The notes beneath the pieces were generated by a model that searched no databases, was not told the origin of the DNA, and saw only the letters and a list, made by a program, of their open reading frames with translations. Positions 36,380-47,939 of a stretch of 64,000 nucleotides of DNA are shown here, in pieces. This DNA is from Moringa oleifera. Lineage: Eukaryota; Streptophyta; Magnoliopsida; Brassicales; Moringaceae. The position numbers and the translations under genes are program-made. The first letter of the stretch is position 1. Each line of letters begins with the position of its first letter. The DNA is taken from assembly GCA_021397835.1 (NCBI GenBank), contig JAJFZO010000747.1, forward strand, positions 6,716,501-6,780,500, written 5' to 3'.

Positions 36380-38230
36380 AAGGGTATGATTACTAATTTC
36401 TTAGATAAGGACTTGCAAGGTGTCCAAATGCCTCAAGACGATGCTTTGGGGGTAAAATTAGTTATTACAAACTTTGAAGTAAGACCAGTTTTATTGATAA
36501 TGGAAGTTTGGCTAATATCCTATACAAACAAGGCTTTATGCAAATGAGGATGTCCAATCACATATTATGATCACATAACGCAAGCTTGGTTTAGTTCAAG
36601 GGAGAGACAATGGCCATGAACGAAATCATAACTCTGCCCATCATAACTGGAATACCTCTTTAGGGAACAAATGCGATGACTGAATGTTTAGTGGTGAAGG
36701 TATATACAACATGGAAGGCCTAGTCTCAATGCTTTACATGCCATGAGGTTGAGCTACTATTTATTAATGCTCTTGACCCCTCTTGAAGTTAAAAAGGTAT
36801 GGGGAAATTAGTATATAGCAAAGCAATGCTTACACGATCCTTAGTCAGTAAAAACAAAGGAAGAAAAAGATGTGCCATATTAATGAGGTGGATTTGAGAG
36901 ATGAAAGAAGTATCTATGACAGCCAACTAGTGGATGAGTAAGAGGAAATCGAAATAATGGAAGGGAAAAAGGCTAAGATTGGTTCTAGGTTAACTAGACA
37001 AGTTAAAGAAAATTAATATAATTCCTAAACCAGAGTGTCCATGTGTTTACTTAAATAATCAATGACATGTTCGGTTACAGCCTAGATGTTGTTATGCATC
37101 AACTAAATGTTGATCATGGACACCGACCAGTGCAACAAAAGAAAAGGATTTTTGCTTTAGAAAGACAAAAGGCAATTAGAGCTAAGTTTTAAAGCTGCTC
37201 AAGGCCAAGTTTATCTGACTTGTTCGTTAACCAAGTAGTTGTCCAACGTGGTATTAGTCAAGAGAAGGCTAATGAAAAATGGTAAATTCGCTTAACTTTA
37301 TCAACTTGAATAGGGCTTGCTCCAAACACAATTCCCCATTCTCTAGAATTGACCAATTAGTAGACAACACTATCAGCTACAAGATACTAAGTTTCATGGT
37401 TACTTTCTTTAGCTATAATGAAATAAAAATAAACCTAAAGTATAAGGAATGACATTTTTTGTCATGAATATGAAAACTTTATGCTACAAAGTAATATCCT
37501 TTAGCTTCAAGAATGTCGAGACTAGCTATCGAAGAATTACTGTGAGATCATTTAAAACCAGATAAGAAGAAACATGGAAACATACATTAATGACATGATC
37601 ATGAAAAGCATGAAAAAAGTGGACCACCTCAAATATATAACATAATCATTCAATATGTTATAAAAGTATGACATGAAATTAAACTTTGACAAATATGCAT
37701 TTAGAGTTGCTTCACAGAAGTTCTCAGCATTCATGATAATTCATAGGGAAGTCAAAACCAACTGGAGAAGATCAAACCATGTTAAAGATATCAGCCTTAA
37801 AATCGATAAGAGATGTGCAATGGTTAAACGGTCAACTTGCTACATTAAGTAGGTTTGGTTCGAGGGCTGCAAACAAGTGCTGATCATTCTTTAGGTTTTG
37901 TAGTGGATCAAAGAATTCCATTTAGATGCTTAGTGCCAGAAGGCCTTCAATGATTTAAAAAAGTATTTAAGTAGCCCCTTGTTAGCAAAGCCTAACCCAA
38001 GGAAAAGATTATGTGTATTTGATTATTGTAATGAAGCAATCGCCATATTGTTGGCTATATCAGCAAAAGAAACTCCAAAGTCAATTTATTACGTGATTAA
38101 TATTTTACATGGAATGAAAATGCAACATTCAAAGACAGAGAAGCTAGCCTTCGCTTTAGTGTTTATAGCAAGAAAATTAAGGCTTTACTTCCAAACTCAC
38201 TCTATAACAACAATGATAGATCAATAATTA
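36380..38230 (+). pseudogene. Tat-type protease, reverse transcriptase and RNase H remnant
   Basis: Protease is IDNGSLANILYKQGF from 36493, where intact elements have (I/V)DGGSSADIL; the catalytic Asp (36496) remains and the next Gly is Asn. Later text LVQFKGETMAMNEIITLPI and TNAMTECLVVKVYTTW follows the family. RT shows TFFVMNMKTLCYKVISFSFKN (about 37450-37510) and METYINDMIMKSMKK (37574 onward). YIND at 37583-37594 replaces YVDD, so a catalytic Asp is lost. RNase H is the open frame 37979-38227 with LAKPNPRKRLCVFDY, YYVINILHG and EKLAFALVFIARKLRLYFQTHSI. Confidence 0.85.
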
Positions 38231-39224
38231 CGACAAACTTTGCAAAAACGTCGACCCAATGGGTAGGTTAGTAAATTGGAGTATTGAGCTCAGAGTCTTT
38301 AACATTCAATACCAACCTTAGACCTTAGTCAAGGCATAGGCATTGGTGAATTTCATGGTTGACTATTAAGGTATAGGGAATGCTGAGGATGTAAGAAAAT
38401 GCTTAGAACCCCTAGGCTTGGAATGAGCCTTATAAATAATGCCTCATTCAAGGAAAGAGGAGTAAAGGTAATTTCATGAAGGTTTCCCTCTATGAAAATC
38501 AAGTTTGAAGTATCTAATAACAAGGTAAAATACAAAGTCATTATAAGGGGATTTGGTTTGGTCGAAAAGATTGAAGTAAAACATTTGTAGATCTTTCAAT
38601 GATTCATTATTTATTATTAGATAAATGGAGAGAGTTGTACAAGGCCAAAGATGAGCGCATGGGAAAGTATTTAGCTAATTAAGGAAGCTGTTACTTTATT
38701 TTGGGAAGATGCAAGTCTAACACCACATAAAGATAAAAAATGCTGTGATAGAATGCTTGTTTAAACTACTTACCAGCTCTAAGTCGAGGGTTGGTAGCAC
38801 ATAGTTAAAGAGACATTGAAGTACCCTTCAATTGACTAGGTCAAGGTGGCACGACTACAGAGCACACCAAATTAGATGGACATAATCTGAAGTTAATCAC
38901 AAGAGGGAAAAGTACTTAAAGACTTAAGTGAGGCCCAATGGCTTTACATTAAGTCTACTTTTTATTGTGTTATGAATGATAGGTGATATAAGTGATCATA
39001 CATTTAACTTACGTTACCCTAAAAAGTAAAACTATGTGCTTAGAAAAGTGCATGAGGGTAATTAAAGCAATCATGTAGGCAGATCAACATTAGCTTATTA
39101 AGTGTTGCATCAAGGGTATTAGTAGCTAATCATAAAAGCAAATGCTCTCAATTTTGTTAGTAAATCTGAGAATGGTAATTACATGCTGATATCCCAAAAC
39201 TCCCAATATCCTAGTTGACTAGAT

Positions 39225-40060
39225 AGTGTCCTTTTGCTCAATGGGAGATTGATATGGTTGGCCCAATTCCCTTCGTTCCCAACTAGTGCAAGTTCATTAT
39301 TTTTGTAATTACCAATTAGGTTGAAGTGAAAGTATAATCATAGATCAAGATGCAGAAAACTTAAGACTTCATGTAGCAGAATGTGATTTGCAGGTATGGC
39401 ATCACCTATATTATTGTGTTTGACAATGATTTAAAATTTTAGGGATCTAAGTTTGATACCAAATGTGAGGAGTTAGGCTCTAGTCAAAGGTTCACCTTGA
39501 TAACACATACTTAAAGCAGTAGATGAATAAAGGCCATCAATAAGACTATATGAAAAGCGATCAAAGTTCTATTGGAAAAATCAATGGTAGCATGGGCAAA
39601 AGACCTCATAGTTGTGTTGTGGGCTTATTCTACCACTTGGAAAACTTCTATAAAGGAAACTCTTTTCTCATTGGCATTTAGTACTAAGGTTATCATTTTA
39701 GTGAAGATTGGCTATACATCATTAAAGAGGAACAATTTTCTCAACACCATAATGACGAAGGCCTTAGAAGGAATCTCTACCTATTAGATGAATTAAGAGA
39801 ACCAACACAAGTTCGTATAGTGGCCATTCGAGGTTCAGACCTTGAATTTTCATGGTAAGGTAACTAGTGCTCAAGAGGTTAATGGCATTGAACCTAAGAG
39901 CCATAGGCGTGATGACTCCTAAATAAAAGGACCCACACTAAGTTTTGAAGGTGGTCAAACTGATAGCATATAGCTTAACGAAGATGGAAAGAAGGGTTGT
40001 CTCGAGGTCTTGGAATGCAAAATATTTACAAGAGTTTTTATGCTTAATATAATGTAAGAA
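39225..40060 (+). pseudogene. Tat-type integrase remnant
   Basis: The core starts WEIDMVGPIP (39242). It continues ICRYGITYIIVFDND (about 39388-39430), AINKTI then KAIKVLLEKSMVAWAKDLIVVLWAYSTTWKTSIKETLFSLAF (39534-39680), LDELREPTQVRIVAIRGSD (about 39785) and, at the very end, RSWNAKYLQEFL (about 40005-40040), the decayed C-terminus (family HPWNAEHLKYYY). Open frame 39572-39787 is part of it. Interrupted by stops. Confidence 0.85.
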
Positions 40061-40956
40061 GTAGCTATGATTTCGTGAACTTTTGTAAGAAAAACATAGC
40101 CTTTAAAACTAACTTCAATGAACTAAAAAGAAGTAGGAAGATGATCCTCAACATGTTTAGCAAGATTAGGCATGCACACCACATAAAAGGCATGAGCAAA
40201 ATTGATCCTCAAGCTTTAAAGTGAACTGAGCAAAAGGTCCATAAGAGTGAGATATAAGCGTGATTGGTGAGATTGAACATGCCTAGTTGGTGGAGATATT
40301 AACAAGATTAGTCCTTGATCCTCAAATGATCCAAGCCTATGCACTACGAAAGTGAAAAAGTAAACACCATGGCCAATATGCTCGGTAGGATTGAACACAT
40401 GATTTCAAAGAAAACTTAGCAAGAAGGGTCCTTAGTTCTATAGAGGAAATAAAACAATACCATGATCAACGTGTTCAATAAGAATGAGAACACACACCAT
40501 AGGGGGTATTAGTAAGATTGAAGTCCTACAATACTGATAATGACACATGATCAGTTTGCCTCGTAAAATGAGGATACGAGCTGCATAAGAGAGATAAGAG
40601 AGGCTAACTTTATGATTTTAAATTAAATTTTGAGCAAAATACAAAGGAAAGAAAGGTCAATGTGCTCAACCAAGTCAACCAAGGGCCAGACCTGTTAACA
40701 AAATCCATTTACAGTAAAGTATGTGTCCAACGGAGGTGAAACCCCAAAAAAAAAGGAAAAAAAGATAGATGAAAGCATAAAGAAGTAAACATAACAACTT
40801 TACTAAAAAAGAATGTGGACACATTTCCAAAAGTTGGAGTAGTTCGAGAAACAAGTATAATGAATGAAATATAGCAATACGAGGAAAATAATAAGAAAAA
40901 GTAAAACAAATAAGGCACAAACATGAACAATTGCTTCATTAAACTCTAAGAAACTA
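40061..40956. repeat. Spacer after Tat pol with degenerate tandem repeats
   Basis: Diverged repeats of a block like atgatcaacgtgttcaataag / gattgaacacatg / acaagattagtccttgatcctc recur at about 40150, 40270, 40370 and 40460, suggesting a unit near 100-110 bp. No coding potential is recognised. The minus-strand frames at 40675-41027 read the pyrimidine-rich strand and show no motif. Confidence 0.45.
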
Positions 40957-42320
40957 TTACAAATTCTTGAACACACTAGGTCCATATTCAAAACAACTAA
41001 AAGTTTCATAACTAAATAAACCTTCATATGTTTCCTTGTCTACTAGGTGGATGATGTCAACTATGACTACCATGATGGCATCACATCCAAACATGGAAAG
41101 CTTGGAATTGAAGTTAATAACAATGTTGCTAGCATCATATATAGGAGGCAAAGGTTAAGTGGGTTGGAGCTTATCCGGAGTCGTCAACACATCGGTGTCC
41201 TCTAACTCTAGTCTTCAAATGCTAGCTCATTTTCCTTAATCTTTACCCATTCTAATTTAAGCTGGGATGCCATCAGCTCCTTACATGCAAGCTTGTAAAT
41301 TTCTACAAAGTAAAGATTTATGTCAATCTTCCATTCCGTTAAGGCCTGGTATTTTTTCTTCTAAATGACTTGACTTCTACCATCTTAAACTTGTGTCTTA
41401 CCTTAAGCTCAACCAACTTCACTGCATGATCTCGAGTAATAGTAGCTAAGGCCCCCTTAAGATTTATACCTTATTCTCTAAAGTCTTCACTTTATCTCAA
41501 GAATGGAAATTTTATTGGTTGTTTTAACTCAAGATCTCATCAAGTCATAATTGGTCCTTTAAAGTTAGACCAAAGCTTCCCTAGCCTAAAAATGCTTTTT
41601 CAATAGCACATACAAGGCCTAAGCTACTTGGAACATACCCTCCTTACTAGACTTATAGTCATAAAACAACTCTTCACCAACTCAGAACGAGATAAGGCTA
41701 TAAGGCACTCTTCTTCCCACTAAAGTAATATCGCTTGGAAAAGCATTATGGCAGTTATAGTTCAGAGCATAATCAGACAAACATGGTTCCCATGTATACA
41801 TGTGCTTGTCCTCTTAAGGTGTACCAAGCTCAGGATAAGTAAGAGAGTTGATGGTCTAGAGTGTTAATAAAGTCCAACCAGACTCACTTACTGTAGATGG
41901 CTAATGGACAACCACTTTCATAGATGTAGGAATTGAGACACATAAAATAATTCGATAGTAGATGAGGAGGTCCACTTTACTAGTCATTGATACTTAGTAG
42001 ATCTTTTGTAAGGGCTTAACAAAGTCATGCAAATTATAGCAATATCTTTAGCAAAAGGAATGGTGAACTATTCTGGTCTCTAGGTATAAGAAAAGGTTGG
42101 TTGAAACAAAAATAAAGCTAGTCAACAAACATGCAATAGAAATTAAAAAAATAAAAACTGTTGTACAAAATCATACCCTCAAACTCAATAGGATTCAATG
42201 AGCTCTAGGCTATCAAAGCACTATAAGATCTCTAAGACTTTAAGATCAAGAAATGTGACTCAAATCTGACCATTTCCTTTAAAGGAATTCTTAGCATGTC
42301 AAGGTGTGAGAAATGTGCCA
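40957..42320 (-). pseudogene. Antisense coiled-coil ORF remnant of the Tat element
   Basis: The minus strand, opposite to the neighbouring pol, encodes broken pieces. They include GPIMT, LATITRDHAVKLVELKVRHKFKMVEVKSFRRK (charged coiled coil, about 41460-41370), a WKTDIN-type helix, LELEDTDVLTTPDKLQP (acidic tail, about 41215-41165) and PPIYDASNIVINF. The same order is seen at 2720-3260. Tat-lineage elements such as Grande and RIRE2 types can carry an extra ORF antisense to pol between pol and the 3' LTR. The role of these proteins is not established. Assignment is by position and composition. Confidence 0.5.
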
Positions 42321-44250
42321 TGCAAGCCACATGGGATTGATTGGGCATGTTGAAAAACTTACCACACTGCACTTGAGTTGATTAACTTAACAAGGTCAAT
42401 AAGTTACCAAGTAAGAGAGGCTAAGGTGTTATGTATTACTACATTCTTTTTTAATAGCAATGAAGGGTTCTTATAGTTGAGGAAGGAACCTTTTAAGGTA
42501 TTAAAGTGGTGCCTAAGCCATCTTAAGAGATGTGAAAAAAATTTCAGTTCCATCATGTAATAGAGGTGACCTCAATCAAAAAGATGTGTCTTTCGCTAGA
42601 ACAAAAGTAATACCACCCCATGTCATAAGGATGTTTGTTAAGGACATGGAAATTAAGAGATAGGAAAAGATAAAGACCAAGAACCTAAAGAAATTAGGAT
42701 TAAGGTGAACTTGATAATGATTCGCTAGGAATTAAGCACAAGTTGAACGAGGGAAACACTATAGCTTTGGCATACATGCTAGATGAAGGGATGGGTGGGA
42801 AATCTAAGCTCATTATTGAAGGTATTGTTATAGAGATAGAGCATGTCATATCAAGGAAAGTAATCTTGGTCTTCTTTTTTAAAGGCTTATGTCACTATGG
42901 ACCTAAGACATGAAACATTCTCTTATAGAATTCTACCCTAGTGGTTAAGATTATAGAATGAAAATTTTTATTCAAAAATATTCTAAGATAAATTGATCCC
43001 TGTAAATCAATAGGAACTATCACAGATGCAACCTTAGAAGCCTTCATTAGGGATAAATAAAAACAAAGAAACAGTGGAAAAAAAAAAAGAAGAGAAAAAT
43101 GTACCTGTAAGAAACCAGGATATTGAACTCGACAAACTTAGAAATAGGGAAAGTCTAAAACCAATCGTGAGGAAGATGTACAGGTTCTCCTCAATGTGTC
43201 TTAAAAACACCAACAATTAATAACTTAAATTTTCACATAATAGGATGAATGCTTGAGAATACTTCACTTAAAAGGAGGAAGATGAGGATGCTCAACATTA
43301 ACTCGTTCAAATTCTATTGCTAAATAAGAAGGGCACTAATGGAAAAGATGTAATATCACCTTTGCGCTTAACAATGATGACATGTTAAATTGTCATAATC
43401 ATCGCAGGTCTAAATAATAGGGTAAGCAACTACTTTGAGCATTAACAAACCTAGCTCCAATTAGCTCTACCACCACAAAAATTTTATTTTTATTTTTTTC
43501 AAAGGGACGAAGTTACCTCTATCATGCAGTCCCAATGCACTTGAAATGCAACAAAGAAATTTGCTCATTGTCATAACCATTTTTCTCCCCTTAAGGGTAT
43601 TAATGCTTCTAAGAATTCATACCTCCTAACTAGGTCGAACTCACTTTTCTTAAGAATCCTGAGTGCTTTTAACATCGACATCCCTTAAAGAGTAAGATAT
43701 TGGTTTAGGCCTATTATACATCCTATTTAGTGGGTTGAAGGAACTTGATCGGACTAAGGCCCACAGGACATAAAAGACCCAAGCCCAACAACATACGGGA
43801 GTTGCACGACCTACCACACGCCAACAAAGATTACTGCTAACTTGGCTTATTACGGTGATCATTGTTCTTAGTGAACGATAATGATGCAAACACCATCCCT
43901 CAGCTTAAGAGATTATGCATGCAACATCAAATGGGTTAAGCATGGATGGAAAGAAATTTGTCTTATATGAATAGGAGCTAACTCCCATGTATAAGGACTT
44001 TTTGACTAATACAAGAAATAGGTAGTTATTTGACTAGTCTCTTTGTTGAGCATTCTTACTTATGAACCACATTTGCAATATTTTGTTATGTTGGCTTTGA
44101 GAGGTTTAATAGATGCATATAACACTCAATCAACAAAGTTAATTAGAGCAATATTTGAATAAGGGTTAACATTTATATTTAAACATTACATCTTAATTTT
44201 AGGCTAGTTTCTTGTAATAGGTTGTTTGTCTATCCATTCAAGGGTTTCAT
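42321..44250. other. Unassigned, probably 3' part and LTR of the Tat element
   Basis: No recognised coding sequence. The part at 43700-44120 has LTR-like features: short GGCCCA-type blocks, a segment ctcccatgtataaggac at about 43981 that could be a TATA region, and an A/T-rich end. No matching second copy is in the window, so an LTR call cannot be confirmed. Confidence 0.35.
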
Positions 44251-45119
44251 AAATAAGAATTTTCGTTAGTTAAGATGATCATAATTTGTTTTTGTTCAAT
44301 TTAGAGTGTACATAATACTTAAATTAATTTTAATTTAGTTTTTTAAAAAACTAAAATATAATCCAGCTAATCAAGTTGAGAGTTTCGAATAAATTAAAAA
44401 TTAATATGGTTCAATTTAGCCTGGTTATTTTATTTTATTTTATTGAAAAAAATGAATGATAATGATATTTAAGTATGAATTTACTTTATAATTAATAGAA
44501 AAATAAACAAATAATTTATGTTTAAGGCTATATAAAGCCATTCAAACCAAATTTAATTTTCAAATTAATTGACATTAAAATAACAAAACTCTCTAAAATT
44601 ATCATCTTAAATGTTTTAAATTTGGATAACAATTTTCTTCAAAATTTCATAAAATAAGCATCCTAAAACAAAAAATTATAAAGTACAATTAATCATGTAA
44701 AAATTAACTTATTGGAAATAAAATTAATTTGCTTTAGATTGATGTTACAAAGAGAATAAATATAATAAAACAAAGCTATGAATGAATTAACAACAAAATA
44801 ATAAAAATAATTTTAGGCTCAGTTTTATATAGGATATTATACCTAAAGTTGGAAATACTATTATTTGCTTAGTACACCTATAAAAATTAATAAGTTTTAC
44901 ATATGTGATTTGATTTTGATCGATTTTTACATTAATCCAAACTGATTTAATTAATAATCTAGGTTTTTTTTTTTTAAAAAAAAAAGTCCAAATCAAATCA
45001 AAATTATTTTTTTAGAAAAAGAAGAAAAATTAAATCTAAATCCCTCAAATTTTCTGTTTGGATTGAATAGAGCACTAAGCTTGATTATGACAATAGAGTT
45101 AAAAGTTTAATTAAACATA
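44251..45119. other. AT-rich intergenic DNA, no gene seen
   Basis: Low-complexity A/T-rich sequence; the only open frame (44787-44996, minus) is Lys/Phe-rich and featureless. Confidence 0.6.
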
Positions 45120-46140
45120 TAAAATAAGTGTTATCCCTAACGAGGTAACTTAAGAGAGAAGGTGAATTGAGTTACTAAATCTTGACTATTTTTCTCTAAA
45201 CTATCTTGCAATCTATAAGATTAATGCAATAATATAAGTAATATACATGACAAACATATAAACTAAAGTTAAAGAGATAGAGATAACGAACAAAGATATT
45301 ATTGTGGTTCAACAGATTTTGTTTACATCTATGCCCTAAATTTCATGCTATGAGGATTTTGTTAAGAAAACCTTAACTACATTTACTAAGTTTTCCTGAA
45401 GCTACCAAGTACCAACCTCACAACAACAAGGCTACATTACTTAGCCTTCACCCTTGGTTATCCCCACCAATTTGCACCCACCTAGCAACAAGGCCAAATC
45501 ACCTAACCTTCACACTTGGCTATATATACTTATCAAGCAAAACCATTAGGCTATACTCACCTAGCAACAATAAAAGGCTATATCCGTTAATCCCAATTAC
45601 TCGGCTATACTGACCAAGTTTCTTATACTGAATAACCATAATACTCTCCAAGAATAAATGATTGTAAACTAAAGTTTTTAATCCTCACAAGAATGCCCAA
45701 AATTGATGGAGGTAGACAATTGTAGTGACTTTTATGAGAGGAGATGTGTTGAGAGAGAAACAATTTGGAGAAGTTCCAAAATCCTAAAGAAACACTTTTC
45801 CAAAAAAGTATTTATACACCAATAAAGAAGGTTATTTCTCACATGATTCTTAAATTTGAAATCTGAATCCCAAAAAATTTGATATTTTGTTTCACAATTC
45901 GAGTGATCCAGATTGTTCTATCAAATTCTAGCTTTATCGAGAAATTTGAACTTGAATTTGGACTTTATATTTGGGAAAATTTTAGCCCAGGTTTGTCTTT
46001 TTATAATTTTTTTTTTATCAAGCAAGACATTCTATTATGAAAAACCTTGATTTCCCTAAAATGAACTTCTTAAAATCATTAAAAAAATTTACAAGATTTT
46101 AAAACAATTTTTAGAACATGTTCGGTGATTGATCAAGTGA
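45120..46140. repeat. Repeat-like non-coding block
   Basis: It contains text common in plant retroelement ends (a 'gtgaattgagtt' block near 45162, then 'attgtggttca' near 45300). It also has an internal tandem repeat: caacaaggctacattactta at 45423 matches caacaaggccaaatcaccta at 45486, a 63-bp step, and weaker copies follow to about 45610. No coding potential. Confidence 0.45.
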
Positions 46141-47359
46141 GTGCATGTGCTACCTAACTTGAGCAATCAAGAGACTTTTACAATTTTACCTTTAGACTCC
46201 ATCCCAAAGAGACCTCTCTTGCAAATTTATAATAGTGTTCATTTGATTTTCATGGCCTCTTAAACTTTAGCTCTTTTGGACAATTTCTTATTGCATTTCA
46301 TCCACATTTTTGCATTAGATAACTCTTAACTACACATCTCAATAAAATTATTAATAACATCTAAATGTATTTATTATCATCAAAGCTAATTCTTAGATAC
46401 ATAAATAATGCAATGAGATTAACAAGATGAGACTTTCTCATCTCTATGGAGCCCGCCGCAAACATGACATTCAAACTACAATAATAATTCTTGGATTTCA
46501 TATATTAGATGCGAATCAAATGGAACCAACTTATACTAGTGTATGTTCAGACTATCCAATAATTGAGACATTTAAGTAATATTACTTTTGGTTGAGAGAT
46601 TAGTTACAATGTAACGTGATGCAATAACTTCACTCACCAAGCCCCTTAACCCTAATTAAGATCCTCATCAATATCATTGTCTCGCTATAAACATAAATAT
46701 GAAGTTGAAATGCCTTTCCAATTTAATCATATTTTATAGATAGCAATGACAAAGTCATAACATCTAATAAATATCCGAGCTAATCTAAATAGGAACATAA
46801 GTAATGGAGAGTTCAAGCTTCGGTTGAACCGTTATTTTATTTAGGATCATATTTTATAGATTTTACAAATATTTACCCTAAGTTGATCCATCATTTTGTC
46901 TTTGCAACTACATTAATTAATTTATTATATAGTACAACTACATTATTTATTATTGCTAAATAAATGCCTTAAAATATGCATTTTACTCAAAAAGTTTATT
47001 CTTTATTAGAATCTATAGAACTTACAAATGCATAGGTGCTACCACATTTTTAATCCTCAATATTTTTTTAAGCCAGAAAATCTTGTAATCTTTAGATTTA
47101 TTTTTTGGAAATAATTTTGTAATATGTATTTGTATTTACTTATTTTCTTATAACAAATTCAATGTTTGGCATATAAAATATAAAATGTCTAAAATTATGA
47201 GAAAATTTTGAAAAGATGCCATTTACCTTTTAAATTATAATCTTTTTTTTTTTTAAATAGGATTTAAACTTGTGAAAATTGGTAATTTATAATATATTAG
47301 GAGTAGGTGGATATGTAATTCCAGAAGGATGTTGTTTTCCAAAGGGATTAAACTGTTAT
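46141..47359. other. Intergenic DNA, no gene seen
   Basis: No reading frame with recognisable content and no strong repeat. Composition becomes T-rich toward 47250, just before the GC-rich island. Confidence 0.6.
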
Positions 47360-47935
47360 TTTCTGAAAAATGGACTTTCACCGGGACATGCATGGCCCAA
47401 TCATGGCCTGCCACGCTCGCCCTCTGCTCACAGACAAAGATGTGCTCCAGAATGTAACAACCACAGAAATATTATCGTACTGCCTAACCCTCCAGTTACC
47501 TATTGGTCACTCCATTGACGTTTTGCCACGTGGGACCCAACATCCGTCTTTTACGCACTGGAAAAGCCAAACCAGACTGATTGGGGTGTGGCCCACTGAG
47601 AGAGCAGAATCTCCCTGTGGGCCCGCACTTACGCTAACGTTCCCTCAACTGTACGCGTGTATAAGAGAAACTGATTGTGGGACCATTTTTGGAGAAGAAT
47701 TTGTGATCGTAAGCGGACCCGTGTACAGAAAGTCAGTACTATGCGGGACCCACCAGCTAAAATCCAAAAGACTCCCGACGGAGTTCACAAAGCTTTTAAG
47801 TGGGTCCGCCACGTGGGAGTGTCTCGGTGGGGCCACGTTGTTTTGTTGCATGACCTTTATAATTAGTGCGTCGTTACGTGGCTGTTTACGGATCTTTCGT
47901 CTTCTAAGTATGGAGATAAGGAGCAGGTTTAGGAC
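47360..47935. promoter_or_regulatory. Isolated GC-rich island with clustered GTGGGNCC and G-box motifs
   Basis: Six perfect GTGGGNCC/GGNCCCAC sites (the class I TCP-factor consensus) lie at 47530-47537, 47617-47624, 47677-47684, 47746-47753 (reverse), 47800-47807 and 47827-47834. Two palindromic G-boxes CACGTG are at 47527-47532 and 47810-47815, the first overlapping a TCP site. An ACGTGGC element is at 47876-47882, and a site-II-like GGCCCA is at 47590-47595. The island is bordered by strongly AT-rich DNA on both sides. The composition resembles a proximal plant promoter, with TATA-like text at 47659 (gtgtataagag) and 47855 (ctttataatt), yet no gene is recognised on either side. Motif presence is observed; regulatory function is inferred. 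Confidence 0.55.
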
Positions 47936-47939
47936 TTGA
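47370..47939 (+). CDS. Uncharacterised 189-codon open reading frame, coding status doubtful
   Basis: This is the longest ATG-initiated frame outside the homeobox gene. It starts with MDFHRDMHGP and contains several Cys and His but no domain, signal peptide or membrane segment that I recognise. Frames on the other strand and in another register are also open here (47279-47518 and 47675-47866 plus, 47645-47851 minus). That is expected when GC-rich DNA lacks stop codons. It coincides exactly with the motif-dense regulatory island. I consider it more likely a chance ORF than a gene, and list it because no evidence excludes a small lineage-specific protein. Confidence 0.15.
   Translation: MDFHRDMHGPIMACHARPLLTDKDVLQNVTTTEILSYCLTLQLPIGHSIDVLPRGTQHPSFTHWKSQTRLIGVWPTERAESPCGPALTLTFPQLYACIRETDCGTIFGEEFVIVSGPVYRKSVLCGTHQLKSKRLPTEFTKLLSGSATWECLGGATLFCCMTFIISASLRGCLRIFRLLSMEIRSRFRT

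Larger units (their letters stand above)
35300..40060 (+). mobile_element. Decayed Ty3/gypsy retrotransposon, Tat type
   Basis: Gag, protease, RT, RNase H and integrase occur in gypsy order on the plus strand. Each is recognisable but broken. No 5' LTR precedes gag: the sequence meets the oppositely oriented chromovirus remnant at about 35290-35300, so one element was truncated at this junction. The RT catalytic box is YIND. Downstream lie a spacer with degenerate repeats and a minus-strand coiled-coil remnant, as in Tat elements with an antisense ORF. Confidence 0.85.
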
